Below the pieces are notes generated by a model. That model made no database searches and was not told the origin of the DNA. It saw only the letters and a program-made list of their open reading frames with translations. DNA of 64,000 nucleotides. Source: Treponema sp. (GTDB taxonomy: Bacteria > Spirochaetota > Spirochaetia > Treponematales > Breznakiellaceae). The stretch spans positions 1 to 64,000 of the forward strand of contig WQZG01000004.1 of assembly GCA_009780855.1 (NCBI GenBank), read 5' to 3'. Positions 23,923-33,637 of this stretch are shown here, one piece after another; positions within the stretch are counted from its first letter, which is position 1; each line of letters begins with the position of its first letter. Made by a program: the position numbers and the translations under genes.

Positions 23923-25380
23923 ATGGCGGTTAGTACATTCAAACGGGGATTGAAACTCGATCTCCGCAAAAATGCGACAGAAGGCAAAGCTACAGAAATT
24001 TTTAATAATTTAAAACAGGCAGTAATTCCGGTTAATCAGCATTTCGGCGCGCCAAACAAACCAATCGTGAGCGAAGGCGACCATGTAAAACAGGGGCAAA
24101 AAATAGCGGACAGTCTGGCGCCCGGGCCAATGACTGTTCCTGTACACGCTTCCATAAGCGGGACAGTAAAAAAAATCGAGCCCAGACTTTTACAAAATAA
24201 TATCGAAGGCCTGTGTATAATTATTGAAAATAGCGGGACCGGGGAGACCGGCGGGAACGATGAAACCGATTTTTTGCCTCCGCTGGATCCGTTTTCCTGT
24301 ACAAAAGAAGAATCCCTGTCGCGTATACGTGAGGCCGGAATTATCGGCATGGGCGGAGCGGGGTTTCCGGCCCATGTAAAATTCAATCCGCCTGCAAATA
24401 AAAAAATAGACATTATAATCGCCAACGGCGCCGAATGCGAACCTTTTCTTACAACAGACGAAACCATCATGGCAGAAAAACCGGAAGATCTGGTAAGGGG
24501 CCTGTCCATTGTGATGAATATTACGGGCGTAAAAAAAGCAATGATAGGCCTGGAAGACAACAAGGAAAAGCTGATCCCGGTTCTGCAGAAAGAAATCGGC
24601 AAGGTCTCCGGACAGATCGAAATATCAATCGGGCTCTGTAAATCCGCATATCCCCAGGGCGGGGAAAAAATGCTCATTAAGGCCCTTACCGGCAGGGAAG
24701 TTCCGTCGGGAGGACTGCCCATGGATGCAGGCTGCATTGTTTCAAATGTCCGCACCCTGGCCGCCGTCGCGCAGGCATTTGCCGGCCGGCCCGTGATTGA
24801 AAGGGACCTTACAGTGGCAGGCGGCGCCTGCGGCAAACCAAAAAACATCCGTGTACCAATCGGAACCGTATTAACCGATTTGCCCCAGGAATTCCTGGAC
24901 ATCAAATATTCTGAAATCAGAAAAATCATCTTTGGCGGCCCCATGATGGGTTTCGCGCTGCCTGCGGTTTCGGTGCCGATACAAAAAAACACTTCAGGAA
25001 TTTTGCTTTTAACAAACAGGGAAATTTTTTCTTATGAGGAAGGCCCCTGCATCCGCTGCGCCAGGTGCATTCGCAATTGCCCGTGCAGCCTGAGCCCTGT
25101 GGTTATGAACAACGCCCTTGATTCCGGAGAATTTGATGAAGCGGTTACGGCGGGACTCCTGGACTGTATCGAATGCGGAACCTGTTCATACGTCTGCCCG
25201 GCCCGCATCAAACTTACCCAGCGGTTCCGCACGGGGAAACAGCGCTTCAAACTAAAGCAGCAAAATACGGCAAGCGCTTCGGCAGAAGCAAATTCGGAGG
25301 CCGCCAGGGCCGATGCCCAACAGAATAAACGCATCTCTGAATTTTTTAAGGATAAACAAGACGCGGCGCCGGAAAAATAA
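23923..25380 (+). CDS. rnfC: Rnf complex subunit RnfC
   Basis: A 485-residue RnfC, the peripheral subunit thought to receive or donate electrons at NADH. It has a biotin-like N-terminal RnfC barrel, a glycine-rich NADH/FMN-type region (GMGGAGFPAHVKFNPP) and two 4Fe-4S ferredoxin motifs (CIRCARCIRNCP and CIECGTCSYVCP). Its Ala/Glu/Lys-rich C-terminal tail is short. Start ATG 23923 follows AAGGAG. It is first gene of rnfCDGEAB. Confidence 0.96.
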   Translation: MAVSTFKRGLKLDLRKNATEGKATEIFNNLKQAVIPVNQHFGAPNKPIVSEGDHVKQGQKIADSLAPGPMTVPVHASISGTVKKIEPRLLQNNIEGLCIIIENSGTGETGGNDETDFLPPLDPFSCTKEESLSRIREAGIIGMGGAGFPAHVKFNPPANKKIDIIIANGAECEPFLTTDETIMAEKPEDLVRGLSIVMNITGVKKAMIGLEDNKEKLIPVLQKEIGKVSGQIEISIGLCKSAYPQGGEKMLIKALTGREVPSGGLPMDAGCIVSNVRTLAAVAQAFAGRPVIERDLTVAGGACGKPKNIRVPIGTVLTDLPQEFLDIKYSEIRKIIFGGPMMGFALPAVSVPIQKNTSGILLLTNREIFSYEEGPCIRCARCIRNCPCSLSPVVMNNALDSGEFDEAVTAGLLDCIECGTCSYVCPARIKLTQRFRTGKQRFKLKQQNTASASAEANSEAARADAQQNKRISEFFKDKQDAAPEK

Positions 25381-25391
25381 AAGGAACTATT

Positions 25392-26396
25392 ATGTCGGAT
25401 GCAAAAAAAGCCATGCCCCTTTTAGGTTCATCTCCCCACATCAGTTCGGTTTACGATACCAGAAAGATCATGGCCGTTATGATAATCGCGCTGGTCCCGG
25501 CGGCTGTTGCCGGAGTCATCCACTTTGGAATTCAGGTCCTGTTTACAATTCTGGTATCTGTCGCCGCGGCGGAACTTGCGGAATTCCTTTTTAGAAAAAT
25601 TACAAAACAGGTTCCCAGAAACAGCGATCTTTCCGCGGCCATAACGGGGCTTCTGCTTGCGTTAATCGTACCGCCGCTTACTCCTTACTGGATGACAGCT
25701 CTGGGAGCCATCTTTGCGATTGTAGTCGCCAAGGAATTTTTTGGCGGCCTGGGAGCGAATGTCTTTAACCCGGCCCTTGTAGGGAGGGCCTTTTTGCTGA
25801 TGAGTTTCCCGGCCGTAATGACAACCTGGCATGTACCGGCAGGCGCAGCAAACTTTACAGTCAGCACCGCGGATGTTCTGACCAGCGCGACGCCAATGAG
25901 CATGCTGCAGACAGGCGGTGTTCTAAGTTCGCTGGGCGGTAATTATTTCGAAATCGTAAGGGCATTTCTTTTGGGAAATCACGGCGGCAGTATAGGTGAA
26001 ACATCAATAGTGGCGATTCTTGCGGGTTTTATTTTTCTGTTGATTACAAGGGTCATTGACTGGCGCACACCGGTCTTTATGCTGGCCTCTGTCTCAATCC
26101 TTTCATTTTTTTTGGGCCGGGACCCGCTGATAGCCATTCTTGGCGGCGGGGTATTTTTTGGCGCAGTATTTATGGCAACCGATTACGCGACAACCCCGCT
26201 CAATTCAAAAGGGAAAATAATTTTTGGAGTAGGGGCCGGGGTCATAATAGTCTTTATACGCCAATGGGGTTCGTATCCGGAGGGAGTCGCCTATTCAATT
26301 CTGATTATGAACGCGCTGACGCCTTACCTTAACAGGCTGCTGCCCAAAAAGTTTGGGTATGTAAAACCGGCAGGTGCAAAGGGGGACGGCAAATGA
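25392..26396 (+). CDS. rnfD: Rnf complex subunit RnfD
   Basis: A 334-residue membrane subunit with about nine hydrophobic helices. The covalent-FMN Thr is in the DVLTSATPMSM segment, and NVFNPALVGRAF matches the conserved NqrB/RnfD loop. Part of the Na+ or H+ translocating ferredoxin:NAD oxidoreductase in the cytoplasmic membrane. Preceded by AAGGAA, 11 nt after rnfC. Confidence 0.96.
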   Translation: MSDAKKAMPLLGSSPHISSVYDTRKIMAVMIIALVPAAVAGVIHFGIQVLFTILVSVAAAELAEFLFRKITKQVPRNSDLSAAITGLLLALIVPPLTPYWMTALGAIFAIVVAKEFFGGLGANVFNPALVGRAFLLMSFPAVMTTWHVPAGAANFTVSTADVLTSATPMSMLQTGGVLSSLGGNYFEIVRAFLLGNHGGSIGETSIVAILAGFIFLLITRVIDWRTPVFMLASVSILSFFLGRDPLIAILGGGVFFGAVFMATDYATTPLNSKGKIIFGVGAGVIIVFIRQWGSYPEGVAYSILIMNALTPYLNRLLPKKFGYVKPAGAKGDGK

Positions 26397-27025
26397 GCGG
26401 TAAGAAAAATTTTTCGGCCATGCTTAAGCTGGGCCTGATTCTGGCCGCCTATTCAGCAGCAGCCTGTGTCGGCCTGGCCTTTGTATATTCGGCGACCAGT
26501 GAAATTATTTCCAGGCGCCAGGCCGCGGATCTGGATAGTTCACTGCGTGAGCTGTTTCCGGAGGCAGAGAATTTTGTTCCGATAACCGATATAAAAATCG
26601 CCGATCCGATGGTAACAATTACAGGCGACCCGGCCAACCCGGAGAACACCGGCGCATTTGCCGTATTAAAAAACAATAACACAATCGGCGTCGCGTTAAA
26701 GGTTTCCAGGGCAAGTTACGGAGGCCCCATTATCATTCTTGTAGGAACCGGAACTGACGGCAGGATTAGGGGGGTAAAAATTCTGGAACATTCCGATACT
26801 CCCGGTCTTGGAGCAAACGCCGCGTCCAAAACCTATTTTGTCGACAGAGCAAACGGTATCCGTTATTATGAGCAGTTTAAGGGTAAAGCCGTAGGAGATT
26901 CCTTTGTGCCGAGACAGGATGTGGCCGGAATTACAGCAGCCACGATTACAAGCGCCGCGGTGAGTTTATCGGTAAAGGCCGCAGGCACCGCGTCAATGGA
27001 CTGGATAAGGAGCGGGGAAAAATGA
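26393..27025 (+). CDS. rnfG: Rnf complex subunit RnfG
   Basis: A 210-residue subunit with one N-terminal transmembrane helix and an extracytoplasmic FMN-binding domain. GITAATITSAAVS includes the Thr that takes covalent FMN. It overlaps rnfD by 4 nt (ATGA). Confidence 0.95.
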   Translation: MSGKKNFSAMLKLGLILAAYSAAACVGLAFVYSATSEIISRRQAADLDSSLRELFPEAENFVPITDIKIADPMVTITGDPANPENTGAFAVLKNNNTIGVALKVSRASYGGPIIILVGTGTDGRIRGVKILEHSDTPGLGANAASKTYFVDRANGIRYYEQFKGKAVGDSFVPRQDVAGITAATITSAAVSLSVKAAGTASMDWIRSGEK

Positions 27026-27660
27026 AAAAGTTTGCCCGTCTGTTTACCAACGGTATCTTTAGGGAAAACCCCCTGCTCGTACTTATGATTGGCCTTTGTT
27101 CGTCCCTGGCTGTTACTACAGAAATTGCCAACGGGATTGGCATGGGTCTTTCGATGACCTTTGTGCTTTTAATGTCGGAGGTTGTCATAAGCGCTTTTCG
27201 TAAACTGATTCCGGATTCAATCCGGATACCAATTTTTATAATTGTTATCGCGGCATTTACAACCGTAATTGATTATGTTTTAAAAGCGTGGTTTCCGGAT
27301 TTGTCAAAAGCAATGGGAGTTTTTATCCCGCTAATCGTAGTTAACTGCATTATCATGGGCAGGGTTGAAGGCTTCGCGTACAAGTCGCCGATAAGCGAAG
27401 TAATTCCTGACGCTTTGGGCATGGGCCTTGGCTATACCTGGGTGCTGACAGGAATTTCCCTTATACGGGAACTTTTGGGCTCCGGCACGCTTCTGGGGTT
27501 CCGGGCGCTGCCGCAGTCATACACACCGATTATATTTTTTATACTGCCGCCGGGAGGGTTTATAATTTTTGCACTGTTTATAAGCCTTAACATTTTTATC
27601 AAATCCAAACTAAAACCTGTCCATGATGAAACCGCGCCGGAAAACGGAGGCGGCCAATGA
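27022..27660 (+). CDS. rnfE: Rnf complex subunit RnfE
   Basis: A 212-residue polytopic subunit of the RnfA/E (NqrD/E) type with about six helices. The ENPLLVLMIGLCSSLAVT and NCIIMGRVEGFA blocks are characteristic, with the Cys near helix 1 and in NC matching the membrane 2Fe-2S ligands shared with RnfA. Overlaps rnfG by 4 nt. Confidence 0.95.
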   Translation: MKKFARLFTNGIFRENPLLVLMIGLCSSLAVTTEIANGIGMGLSMTFVLLMSEVVISAFRKLIPDSIRIPIFIIVIAAFTTVIDYVLKAWFPDLSKAMGVFIPLIVVNCIIMGRVEGFAYKSPISEVIPDALGMGLGYTWVLTGISLIRELLGSGTLLGFRALPQSYTPIIFFILPPGGFIIFALFISLNIFIKSKLKPVHDETAPENGGGQ

Positions 27661-28232
27661 ACCTCTTTAATATTTTTATCTCCGCGTTCCTTATTAATAA
27701 CGTGGTTATCATGAGGTTTATAGCGCTTTGCCCGTTTATCGGCATGAGCACCGACGAAGACAAATCTGTGGGTATGGGTCTGGCGGTTACTTTTGTGACG
27801 GTTCTGGCGACCTGCGTTACATGGCCGATTTACCATTTTATTCTGGAGCCGCTGGGTTTGGTTTTTCTTGAACTTCTGGTTTTTATTCTGGTCATAGCGG
27901 CCCTTGTTCAGCTTGTTGAATATTATTTAAAAAAATCAGTCCCCGGCCTTTACAGTTCAATGGGAATTTACCTTGCCTTAATAACAACAAATTGCGCCAT
28001 CCTTGCGGTAACACTGGACAACATTACAGAAAATTATAACTTTATCGAATCAATTGTGTATGCCTTTGGAGTTGCGCTGGGTTTCCTTCTATCGATGTTA
28101 TTGCTGGCAGGTATCCGGCGCAGGATAAGGACGAGTCCGATTCCGGCTTTTTTAAAGGGGACACCCATTTTGTTTGTCTGCGCGGGATTGTTATCCATCG
28201 CGTTTATGGGCTTCTCGGGCCTGGTAAAGTAG
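27657..28232 (+). CDS. rnfA: Rnf complex subunit RnfA
   Basis: A 191-residue membrane subunit homologous to RnfE in inverted topology. Signature segments are INNVVIMRFIALCPFIGMS and ALITTNCAILAVTL, with the paired Cys ligands. Overlaps rnfE by 4 nt. Confidence 0.96.
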   Translation: MNLFNIFISAFLINNVVIMRFIALCPFIGMSTDEDKSVGMGLAVTFVTVLATCVTWPIYHFILEPLGLVFLELLVFILVIAALVQLVEYYLKKSVPGLYSSMGIYLALITTNCAILAVTLDNITENYNFIESIVYAFGVALGFLLSMLLLAGIRRRIRTSPIPAFLKGTPILFVCAGLLSIAFMGFSGLVK

Positions 28233-28242
28233 GGGTTAGAAC

Positions 28243-29058
28243 ATGATGATAGTATTGCTTACGGCAGTTTTCGCCCTTGTTCTGGCTTTTATCCTGGGCC
28301 TGGCCCTTGGATTTTTTAAACAATTTTTTGAAGTTGCCGAAGATCCGCTGGTCAGCGAAATCCGGGCGGTTCTGCCGGGAGCCAACTGCGGCGCCTGCGG
28401 TTTCCCCGGCTGTGACGGATATGCCTCCGCCATTGCCGCGAAAAAAACCGGAATCTCCGGCTGTCCGGTCGGAGGCAGCAAAACCGCGCAAAAACTATCC
28501 GCCCTGGTCGGAGGAGAAGCAGATGTAAAACCCAAAGCAGCGGTAATTGCCTGCCGGGGAACAACAGAAGCCGCCGCCAAACGAGGCGAATATATCGGCG
28601 TTAAAACCTGCAGGGCCGCAAAAATAGCGACAGGCAGCATCAAAGCGTGTACCTGGGGCTGCCAGGGTTTCGGCGACTGTGTGACTGTCTGCCAATTCGG
28701 CGCCTTGTCCATGGGCAGCAGCGGCCTGCCGGTGGTTGATTATAAAAAATGCACAGGCTGCAGGGCCTGCGCGATAGAATGCCCCCAGCATATTATAAGG
28801 ATAATACCGGCGGAACAGAGCGGGGCAATTCCCTTATGTTCAAATCTGAATGTGCAGAAAAACCAGGTTTTAAAAAATTGTAAAAACGGCTGTATCAAAT
28901 GCGAGTTATGCATAAAAAATTGCCCGCAGCAATGCATGAAAATGGCCAACGGAATACCGTCTGTAGATTATTCCCGGTGTACTGACTGCGGGATCTGTGT
29001 TGAAAAATGCCCCACCAAAGTCATGAAGCTGATTCAGCGGGATGTTTACCAAAAATGA
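28243..29058 (+). CDS. rnfB: Rnf complex subunit RnfB
   Basis: A 271-residue electron-input subunit. An N-terminal membrane helix precedes the 4Fe-4S motif NCGACGFPGCDGYA. Further CxxCxxCxxxC motifs follow (CTGCRACAIECP, CIKCELCIKNCP, CTDCGICVEKCP) plus earlier Cys clusters. It accepts electrons from reduced ferredoxin. Last gene of the operon, ending 34 nt before tRNA-Leu. Confidence 0.96.
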   Translation: MMIVLLTAVFALVLAFILGLALGFFKQFFEVAEDPLVSEIRAVLPGANCGACGFPGCDGYASAIAAKKTGISGCPVGGSKTAQKLSALVGGEADVKPKAAVIACRGTTEAAAKRGEYIGVKTCRAAKIATGSIKACTWGCQGFGDCVTVCQFGALSMGSSGLPVVDYKKCTGCRACAIECPQHIIRIIPAEQSGAIPLCSNLNVQKNQVLKNCKNGCIKCELCIKNCPQQCMKMANGIPSVDYSRCTDCGICVEKCPTKVMKLIQRDVYQK

Positions 29059-29092
29059 ATTTAATGATAGATTAGCCGGTAGCGTTAATCAT

Positions 29093-29175
<83 letters not shown>

Positions 29176-29194
29176 AAAAAAATTAAGTTTCATT

Positions 29195-30040
29195 ATGAAA
29201 ATGAAGATTCCTTGTGCGTTGGTATTATTGATATTCGCAAATTTGACAGCTATATCCGCGCAGAATACATTCAGCAATATTCCGGTTGAAGTTACCGGGC
29301 TGCCCTACAGCTTCGATGATATTAACGGCAGCCATAAAATTGATTATTTGATTGAGTCAGCTTATAAAATAGTTTCAACAGCGCAGCAGTCAGGTTTTGT
29401 TAATTTCAGAATTAATAAATTCGTTTACGATTTTAAGGGCGACGGCAGTCTTGTTTTAAGTACTTATTACAGCTACGACAGAACACCGGCCGGGGGCAAT
29501 TCGTACTATCCGGCCAACCCAAACGCCGTTTATAACTGGACACTGCAGCCTTCTTACCATCAGCATCTGGGGGTAAATTGCTCATTGGACAGATATGATG
29601 ATATAGCGATCTCCCAGGCAAAATTAAACGAAATGAGGAAAGATCCTTCCCTTGGGAAAGTATACGATATTTTGCTCTCGGTCGCCCAGGATATGGATTA
29701 TGATTATAACAAGGTCGGAATTCCTGTTAAATTTGTAACGCCCGCCCCCCTGACCGGAGTTTGTGATGATTATGCCGGCTTACTGATTAAGAGGCTCACT
29801 GATGCGCGCATAAGCGGAGTCAGCAATATTACCAAAGTCTCCGGTCTAAATCATTCCTGGGTTACACTGCGGTACAACGGCAGGCTTCTGTATCTGGACG
29901 CGACATGGTTTGACGAAAATGTTATTGATGAAACCGGAACAGTTGTGCATACACCGTATAAAGATCCGCGCAACATGACGTTCGACAATGATATTTTTAC
30001 CAATCACGGTAAACATCATTTACCCAATAACATCCCGTAA
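29195..30040 (+). CDS. Secreted transglutaminase-like protein
   Basis: A 281-residue protein with a signal peptide (cleavage near AISAQ). The papain-like transglutaminase triad is visible: Cys in GVCDDYAGLL (about 195), His in GLNHSWVTLRY and Asp in LYLDATWFD. Proteins of this fold act as proteases, peptide ligases or peptidases in the envelope. The N-terminal 120 residues are unassigned. Its 3' end overlaps the convergent rpe-like gene by 21 nt. Confidence 0.75.
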   Translation: MKMKIPCALVLLIFANLTAISAQNTFSNIPVEVTGLPYSFDDINGSHKIDYLIESAYKIVSTAQQSGFVNFRINKFVYDFKGDGSLVLSTYYSYDRTPAGGNSYYPANPNAVYNWTLQPSYHQHLGVNCSLDRYDDIAISQAKLNEMRKDPSLGKVYDILLSVAQDMDYDYNKVGIPVKFVTPAPLTGVCDDYAGLLIKRLTDARISGVSNITKVSGLNHSWVTLRYNGRLLYLDATWFDENVIDETGTVVHTPYKDPRNMTFDNDIFTNHGKHHLPNNIP

Positions 30041-30685
30041 TTTCGCGATGGCGCCCGGAATGGAAAAAGACGGGCTAAAAACACTTGAGGAGCCTGCGAC
30101 AAAAATATTGGCTCCGGCTTCGCGCATGCGTTTGGCGTTGGCAAAACTTACGTTGCCGTCTACTTCGATTTCGATGCCGGCATGGCCGGACATATCCAGC
30201 CAGCGCCGCAGATTCGCTATTTTGGGAATGCTTGATTCAATAAGGGCCTGACCTGCGTAACCGGGATTAACGCACATTACCAGTACGGCGTCTATATAAT
30301 CAAGAAGGTGTTCGATGCATCGGTAATGGGTGCCGGGATTTACCGCGGCCATTGGCTTGGCGCCTGCTTCCCGGATCTTCGACAGAGCGCGGTGAATATG
30401 CGGAGTGCTTTCTGTATGGACAGAAAAATATTCCCCGGGCCGCGGATCAAACCAGCTTATCTTGTCCTCCGGCCTTTCGATCATAAGGTGAATGTCCAGC
30501 GGAATATCGGACAGGCGGCGCAGCTGTTTAACGTAATCGGTTCCAAGCGTGTAATTGGGAACAAAAACACCGTCCATCACATCAATATGCAGATACTCAA
30601 TGCCGGCGGATTTAAATGAGTCCAGAACTTCGCGCAGCTTTTCGATGTCCGCGCACATCATTGACGGTGAGATTTTTGCAGTCAC
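30020..30685 (-). CDS. Ribulose-phosphate 3-epimerase family protein
   Basis: A 221-residue TIM barrel of the Rpe family: SMMCADIEKL at the start, HIDVMDGVFVPNYTLG (metal His/Asp), VMCVNPGYAGQ and the late Asp in EVDGNVSFANA. Context in a sugar catabolic operon suggests a pentose- or hexulose-phosphate epimerase (AlsE-like alternative) rather than the housekeeping Rpe. It is the last gene of the leftward operon and overlaps the dehydrogenase by 4 nt. Confidence 0.85.
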   Translation of the reverse strand: MTAKISPSMMCADIEKLREVLDSFKSAGIEYLHIDVMDGVFVPNYTLGTDYVKQLRRLSDIPLDIHLMIERPEDKISWFDPRPGEYFSVHTESTPHIHRALSKIREAGAKPMAAVNPGTHYRCIEHLLDYIDAVLVMCVNPGYAGQALIESSIPKIANLRRWLDMSGHAGIEIEVDGNVSFANAKRMREAGANIFVAGSSSVFSPSFSIPGAIAKLRDVIG

Positions 30686-31719
30686 GGATTAACCACCACA
30701 CGCAAACCGGCGTGTCCTTCCGCGGCGGCAAAGGCATCGGTGATCCTGTCCAGGGAAAAATTGTGGGTAATAAAACGCTTCACATCAATACGGCCGTCAG
30801 CGATCATGCCCAGCGCCCGGCCGTGGTGGGACGGCATGGAACCGTGAGCGCCTGTTATCATTAGTTCCTTGTAGTGAATAATGTTTGTATCCAGGGTTAC
30901 CATGGTCCCGGCGGGGAGTCCGCCGAAGAAGTTGATCCTGGCGCGGTTTTTTGCCATAAGCAGGGACTGCGCCTGTGAATCACCGGACGGGTTTGAAGTA
31001 AGTATTACATCGGCGCCAAGGCCGCCGGTCTGTGCCAGCACGGCTTTAACGGCATCAGTTTCTTTTGAGTTGATATAAACATCGGCAATGCCGAGCTTTT
31101 TGGCAAGTTCAAGCCTGGGGTTTGAACGGTTAATCAGTATTACTTTGGAAGCGCCCATTGCCTTGGCCACAACACAGATCATCATGCCGATGGGGCCGGC
31201 GCCTATAAGGACAACTGCATCACCCAGGTTGACCGGTGTAAGCTCAAGGGCGTTTAGTACGCAGGCCAGCGGCTCTGCCAGCGCACCTTCGTTAAATGAA
31301 ACATTGTCCGGCAGAATATGCACAGGCCCGTAGTTAACCGTTGTCTGGTTTAGCGGCACGTATTCCGCAAACCCGCCGGGAAACTGGTAGCCCATTGCGT
31401 AGTTGATCTGGCAGTTGTTGCCGATGCCTGCTTCGCAAAAAGCGCAATGTCCACAGGGAACATCGGCGCCGATGGCAACGCGGTCGCCGGGTTTAAATTT
31501 TGTAACACCGGCTCCGACCGCCGCGACCTCGCCGGAGATCTCGTGCCCGATCACCTGGGGCGGCTTAACACGGCTGTTGCCATGATGGAAAATGCGTATG
31601 TCCGAACCGCATACGGCGCAGGAACGCACACGCACCAGCATTCCGCCCGGTTCGGCTGTTGGAGTCGGTACTTCGCGCACCGTCATTTTATCTATGTCTT
31701 CGTAAATGGCCGCTTTCAT
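30682..31719 (-). CDS. Zinc-dependent MDR alcohol/polyol dehydrogenase (1)
   Basis: A 345-residue medium-chain dehydrogenase. Catalytic zinc ligands are in CGSDIRIFHHG and GHEISGE. The structural zinc lobe is CGHCAFCEAGIGNNC, and the NAD-binding motif is GAGPIG. Typical of sorbitol/threonine/polyol dehydrogenases. It lies 26 nt after the TIM-barrel gene, behind an AAGGAGA site. Oxidises a sugar or polyol hydroxyl in the operon pathway (inference). Confidence 0.87.
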   Translation of the reverse strand: MKAAIYEDIDKMTVREVPTPTAEPGGMLVRVRSCAVCGSDIRIFHHGNSRVKPPQVIGHEISGEVAAVGAGVTKFKPGDRVAIGADVPCGHCAFCEAGIGNNCQINYAMGYQFPGGFAEYVPLNQTTVNYGPVHILPDNVSFNEGALAEPLACVLNALELTPVNLGDAVVLIGAGPIGMMICVVAKAMGASKVILINRSNPRLELAKKLGIADVYINSKETDAVKAVLAQTGGLGADVILTSNPSGDSQAQSLLMAKNRARINFFGGLPAGTMVTLDTNIIHYKELMITGAHGSMPSHHGRALGMIADGRIDVKRFITHNFSLDRITDAFAAAEGHAGLRVVVNP

Positions 31720-31745
31720 CGTAAACTCTCCTTTTAAAACGCTTC

Positions 31746-32639
31746 TTAATCTTTGACATACTTGCGCCAGTATTCAACCGACGCTTTATGGTCTTCTACA
31801 ACCCTGCCGTCGGTATCCCAATGTTCCCGGTGCGACAGCTCAAAGTGCAGCAGCGCCTCCTTGCAGCCGGACTGTTCAAGACAGGCAAGCACTTTCTCGG
31901 CTGTTATATATCCCTGGCTGTTGTTCTCCGGAGTAAAAGGCCAGTGCATACTTTTGCCCAGCATGGTCTGCTGAAGGTGAATTACCGGGCTTACACTGCC
32001 CAGCGCCAGCAGCCAGGGGTAGGGGTCGCGCTCGTTCGGGTGCGGCGCGTGGCCTATGTCCAGACAGACTTTCATCGGGACGCCGCAGTGCGCGTTCACC
32101 ATATCAAGGATCGCTTTGGTCTCTGCGACTGTATTTGCGAACTCGCGCGGTACGCTCATCGGCTCAAAAATTACGCTCTCGTAACCGAGTTCCTTTGCGT
32201 AAAACGTCAGCTCCTGCCACCCTTTAACCGCGGCTTCTGTAACACGTTTGCGTTTTTCAGGATCGTTAATCGTGTCAAAGGTGAGTATACCAAAGTGGCT
32301 GCCGCCGGTTTGTGCGCCTAGTTTGGCGCCGATTTCAAAAAGCCGTTTAAACCAGTCCAGCCAAATGCGGCGGGCCTGTTCATCCGGGTGGCAAAGATGA
32401 TTGACCCGGGTATACGCGCTGGTAAATATCGAATCAACATTAAAGCTGTAACGCTTTGCCGATTCTTTTATACGTTTAATCTGCGAATCAATATAGCTGT
32501 CGGGAAGAAACGGATTTAAAAGATCGGCTACAAACTGCACGCTGTGCAGGCCAAGGTCTCCGACAATTTTTCCCCAGGCCTCGGGTTCGGTATAACGGTT
32601 AATCGCGAATCCGCAATTTGTACCCAGTTTAAGTTTCAT
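31746..32639 (-). CDS. Xylose-isomerase-like TIM-barrel (sugar phosphate isomerase/epimerase)
   Basis: A 297-residue AP-endonuclease-2/xylose-isomerase-like barrel. Candidate metal ligands include Glu in VIFEPMS, Asp/His in CLDIGHAPHP and Glu near LHFELSH. Typical partners are sugar dehydrogenases, with keto-sugar epimerisation or dehydration as known activities. Overlaps the upstream URO-D-like gene by 4 nt. Confidence 0.82.
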   Translation of the reverse strand: MKLKLGTNCGFAINRYTEPEAWGKIVGDLGLHSVQFVADLLNPFLPDSYIDSQIKRIKESAKRYSFNVDSIFTSAYTRVNHLCHPDEQARRIWLDWFKRLFEIGAKLGAQTGGSHFGILTFDTINDPEKRKRVTEAAVKGWQELTFYAKELGYESVIFEPMSVPREFANTVAETKAILDMVNAHCGVPMKVCLDIGHAPHPNERDPYPWLLALGSVSPVIHLQQTMLGKSMHWPFTPENNSQGYITAEKVLACLEQSGCKEALLHFELSHREHWDTDGRVVEDHKASVEYWRKYVKD

Positions 32640-33637
32640 AATTTTAATACCTCCAGCATGGCCGCGATATTTTCGCAGGGTACATCGGCGGGAACCTGGT
32701 GTGTGGGAGCGCAGACGTATCCCCCATCCCTGCCCAGAACGGCAATTGTATTACGGACGGTCCGTTTTATTTTTTCCGGTGTCATCGAGGGCAAATCGCG
32801 CTGAGTGCTGATCGCCCCCCAAAAACAAAGGCGGCTTCCAAATTCATTTTTTATTTTTTTTAGGTCATAAATTTCCGGCTGGACGGTCTGGTATACATCA
32901 AGCCCAATATCCATTAGGCCGGGTAAAAACACGCTGATATTACCGCAGGAATGGAGGCAGACATATTTTCCGGCGGCCTTTACCGGCTCAAACATTTTTT
33001 TGAGGCAGGGTTTTATATATTTATTAAAATGTTCGGGTGAAAACAGCGGGCCGGTTTGTGTACCGTAATCATCGCCGAAGTAAAAACCGTCGATGTTTTG
33101 TTTTAAAGCCTCATTGATTATTTCCAGATTATGGGCGGTAATTTTTTCCAGCAATTCCGCTACAAAATTTTCTTCAAGACAGAAATCACTGAGCAAATTT
33201 TCCATGCCCCGCAGGCTCCAGGCCCTTTCAAACAAACAGAGTCCCAGTTTACCGAGCTTTATCGTATCGCGGCCGTTGGCGAGCATTTTGCCCGTCGATT
33301 CCCTGACTGTCTGCAGCGGAGGTTTGGGAAAACTATAGCCTTCGAAATTTGGTTTTTTTAATATGAATGAATCTACAACGCCGATGTCTTTATCTTTCCC
33401 TGAGCGGTTCCAGATTACCCCGAATTCATCCTTAAAAAAGCCCGGCTTGATTTGGGCGCCGCCATTGTAGCTGCATTTTTCAAAATGATTGCCAAAATAG
33501 CTTACATAATCGCGCCGATCAATGCCGCTGTAAGCGGCGAATAAATCCATGGCCGCTGTTGTCAGTTCGATATTCCAGGGCACGGTATCGGGCTGTTTGT
33601 GGGCAAAGGCAGCAATAACCCTATCCCTTTTGGTCAT
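32636..33637 (-). CDS. URO-D family protein (sugar operon, 1)
   Basis: A 333-residue uroporphyrinogen-decarboxylase-superfamily barrel (TKRDRVIAAFAHKQPDTVPW at the N-terminus; FYFGDDYGTQTGPLFSPEHF in the middle; CLHSCGN; CAPTHQVP near the end). The Cys/His pattern recalls corrinoid-linked methyltransferases such as MtaA/CmuA more than HemE. Substrate unknown. Overlaps both neighbours by 4 nt in the sugar operon, so a role in carbohydrate catabolism is implied. Confidence 0.82.
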   Translation of the reverse strand: MTKRDRVIAAFAHKQPDTVPWNIELTTAAMDLFAAYSGIDRRDYVSYFGNHFEKCSYNGGAQIKPGFFKDEFGVIWNRSGKDKDIGVVDSFILKKPNFEGYSFPKPPLQTVRESTGKMLANGRDTIKLGKLGLCLFERAWSLRGMENLLSDFCLEENFVAELLEKITAHNLEIINEALKQNIDGFYFGDDYGTQTGPLFSPEHFNKYIKPCLKKMFEPVKAAGKYVCLHSCGNISVFLPGLMDIGLDVYQTVQPEIYDLKKIKNEFGSRLCFWGAISTQRDLPSMTPEKIKRTVRNTIAVLGRDGGYVCAPTHQVPADVPCENIAAMLEVLKL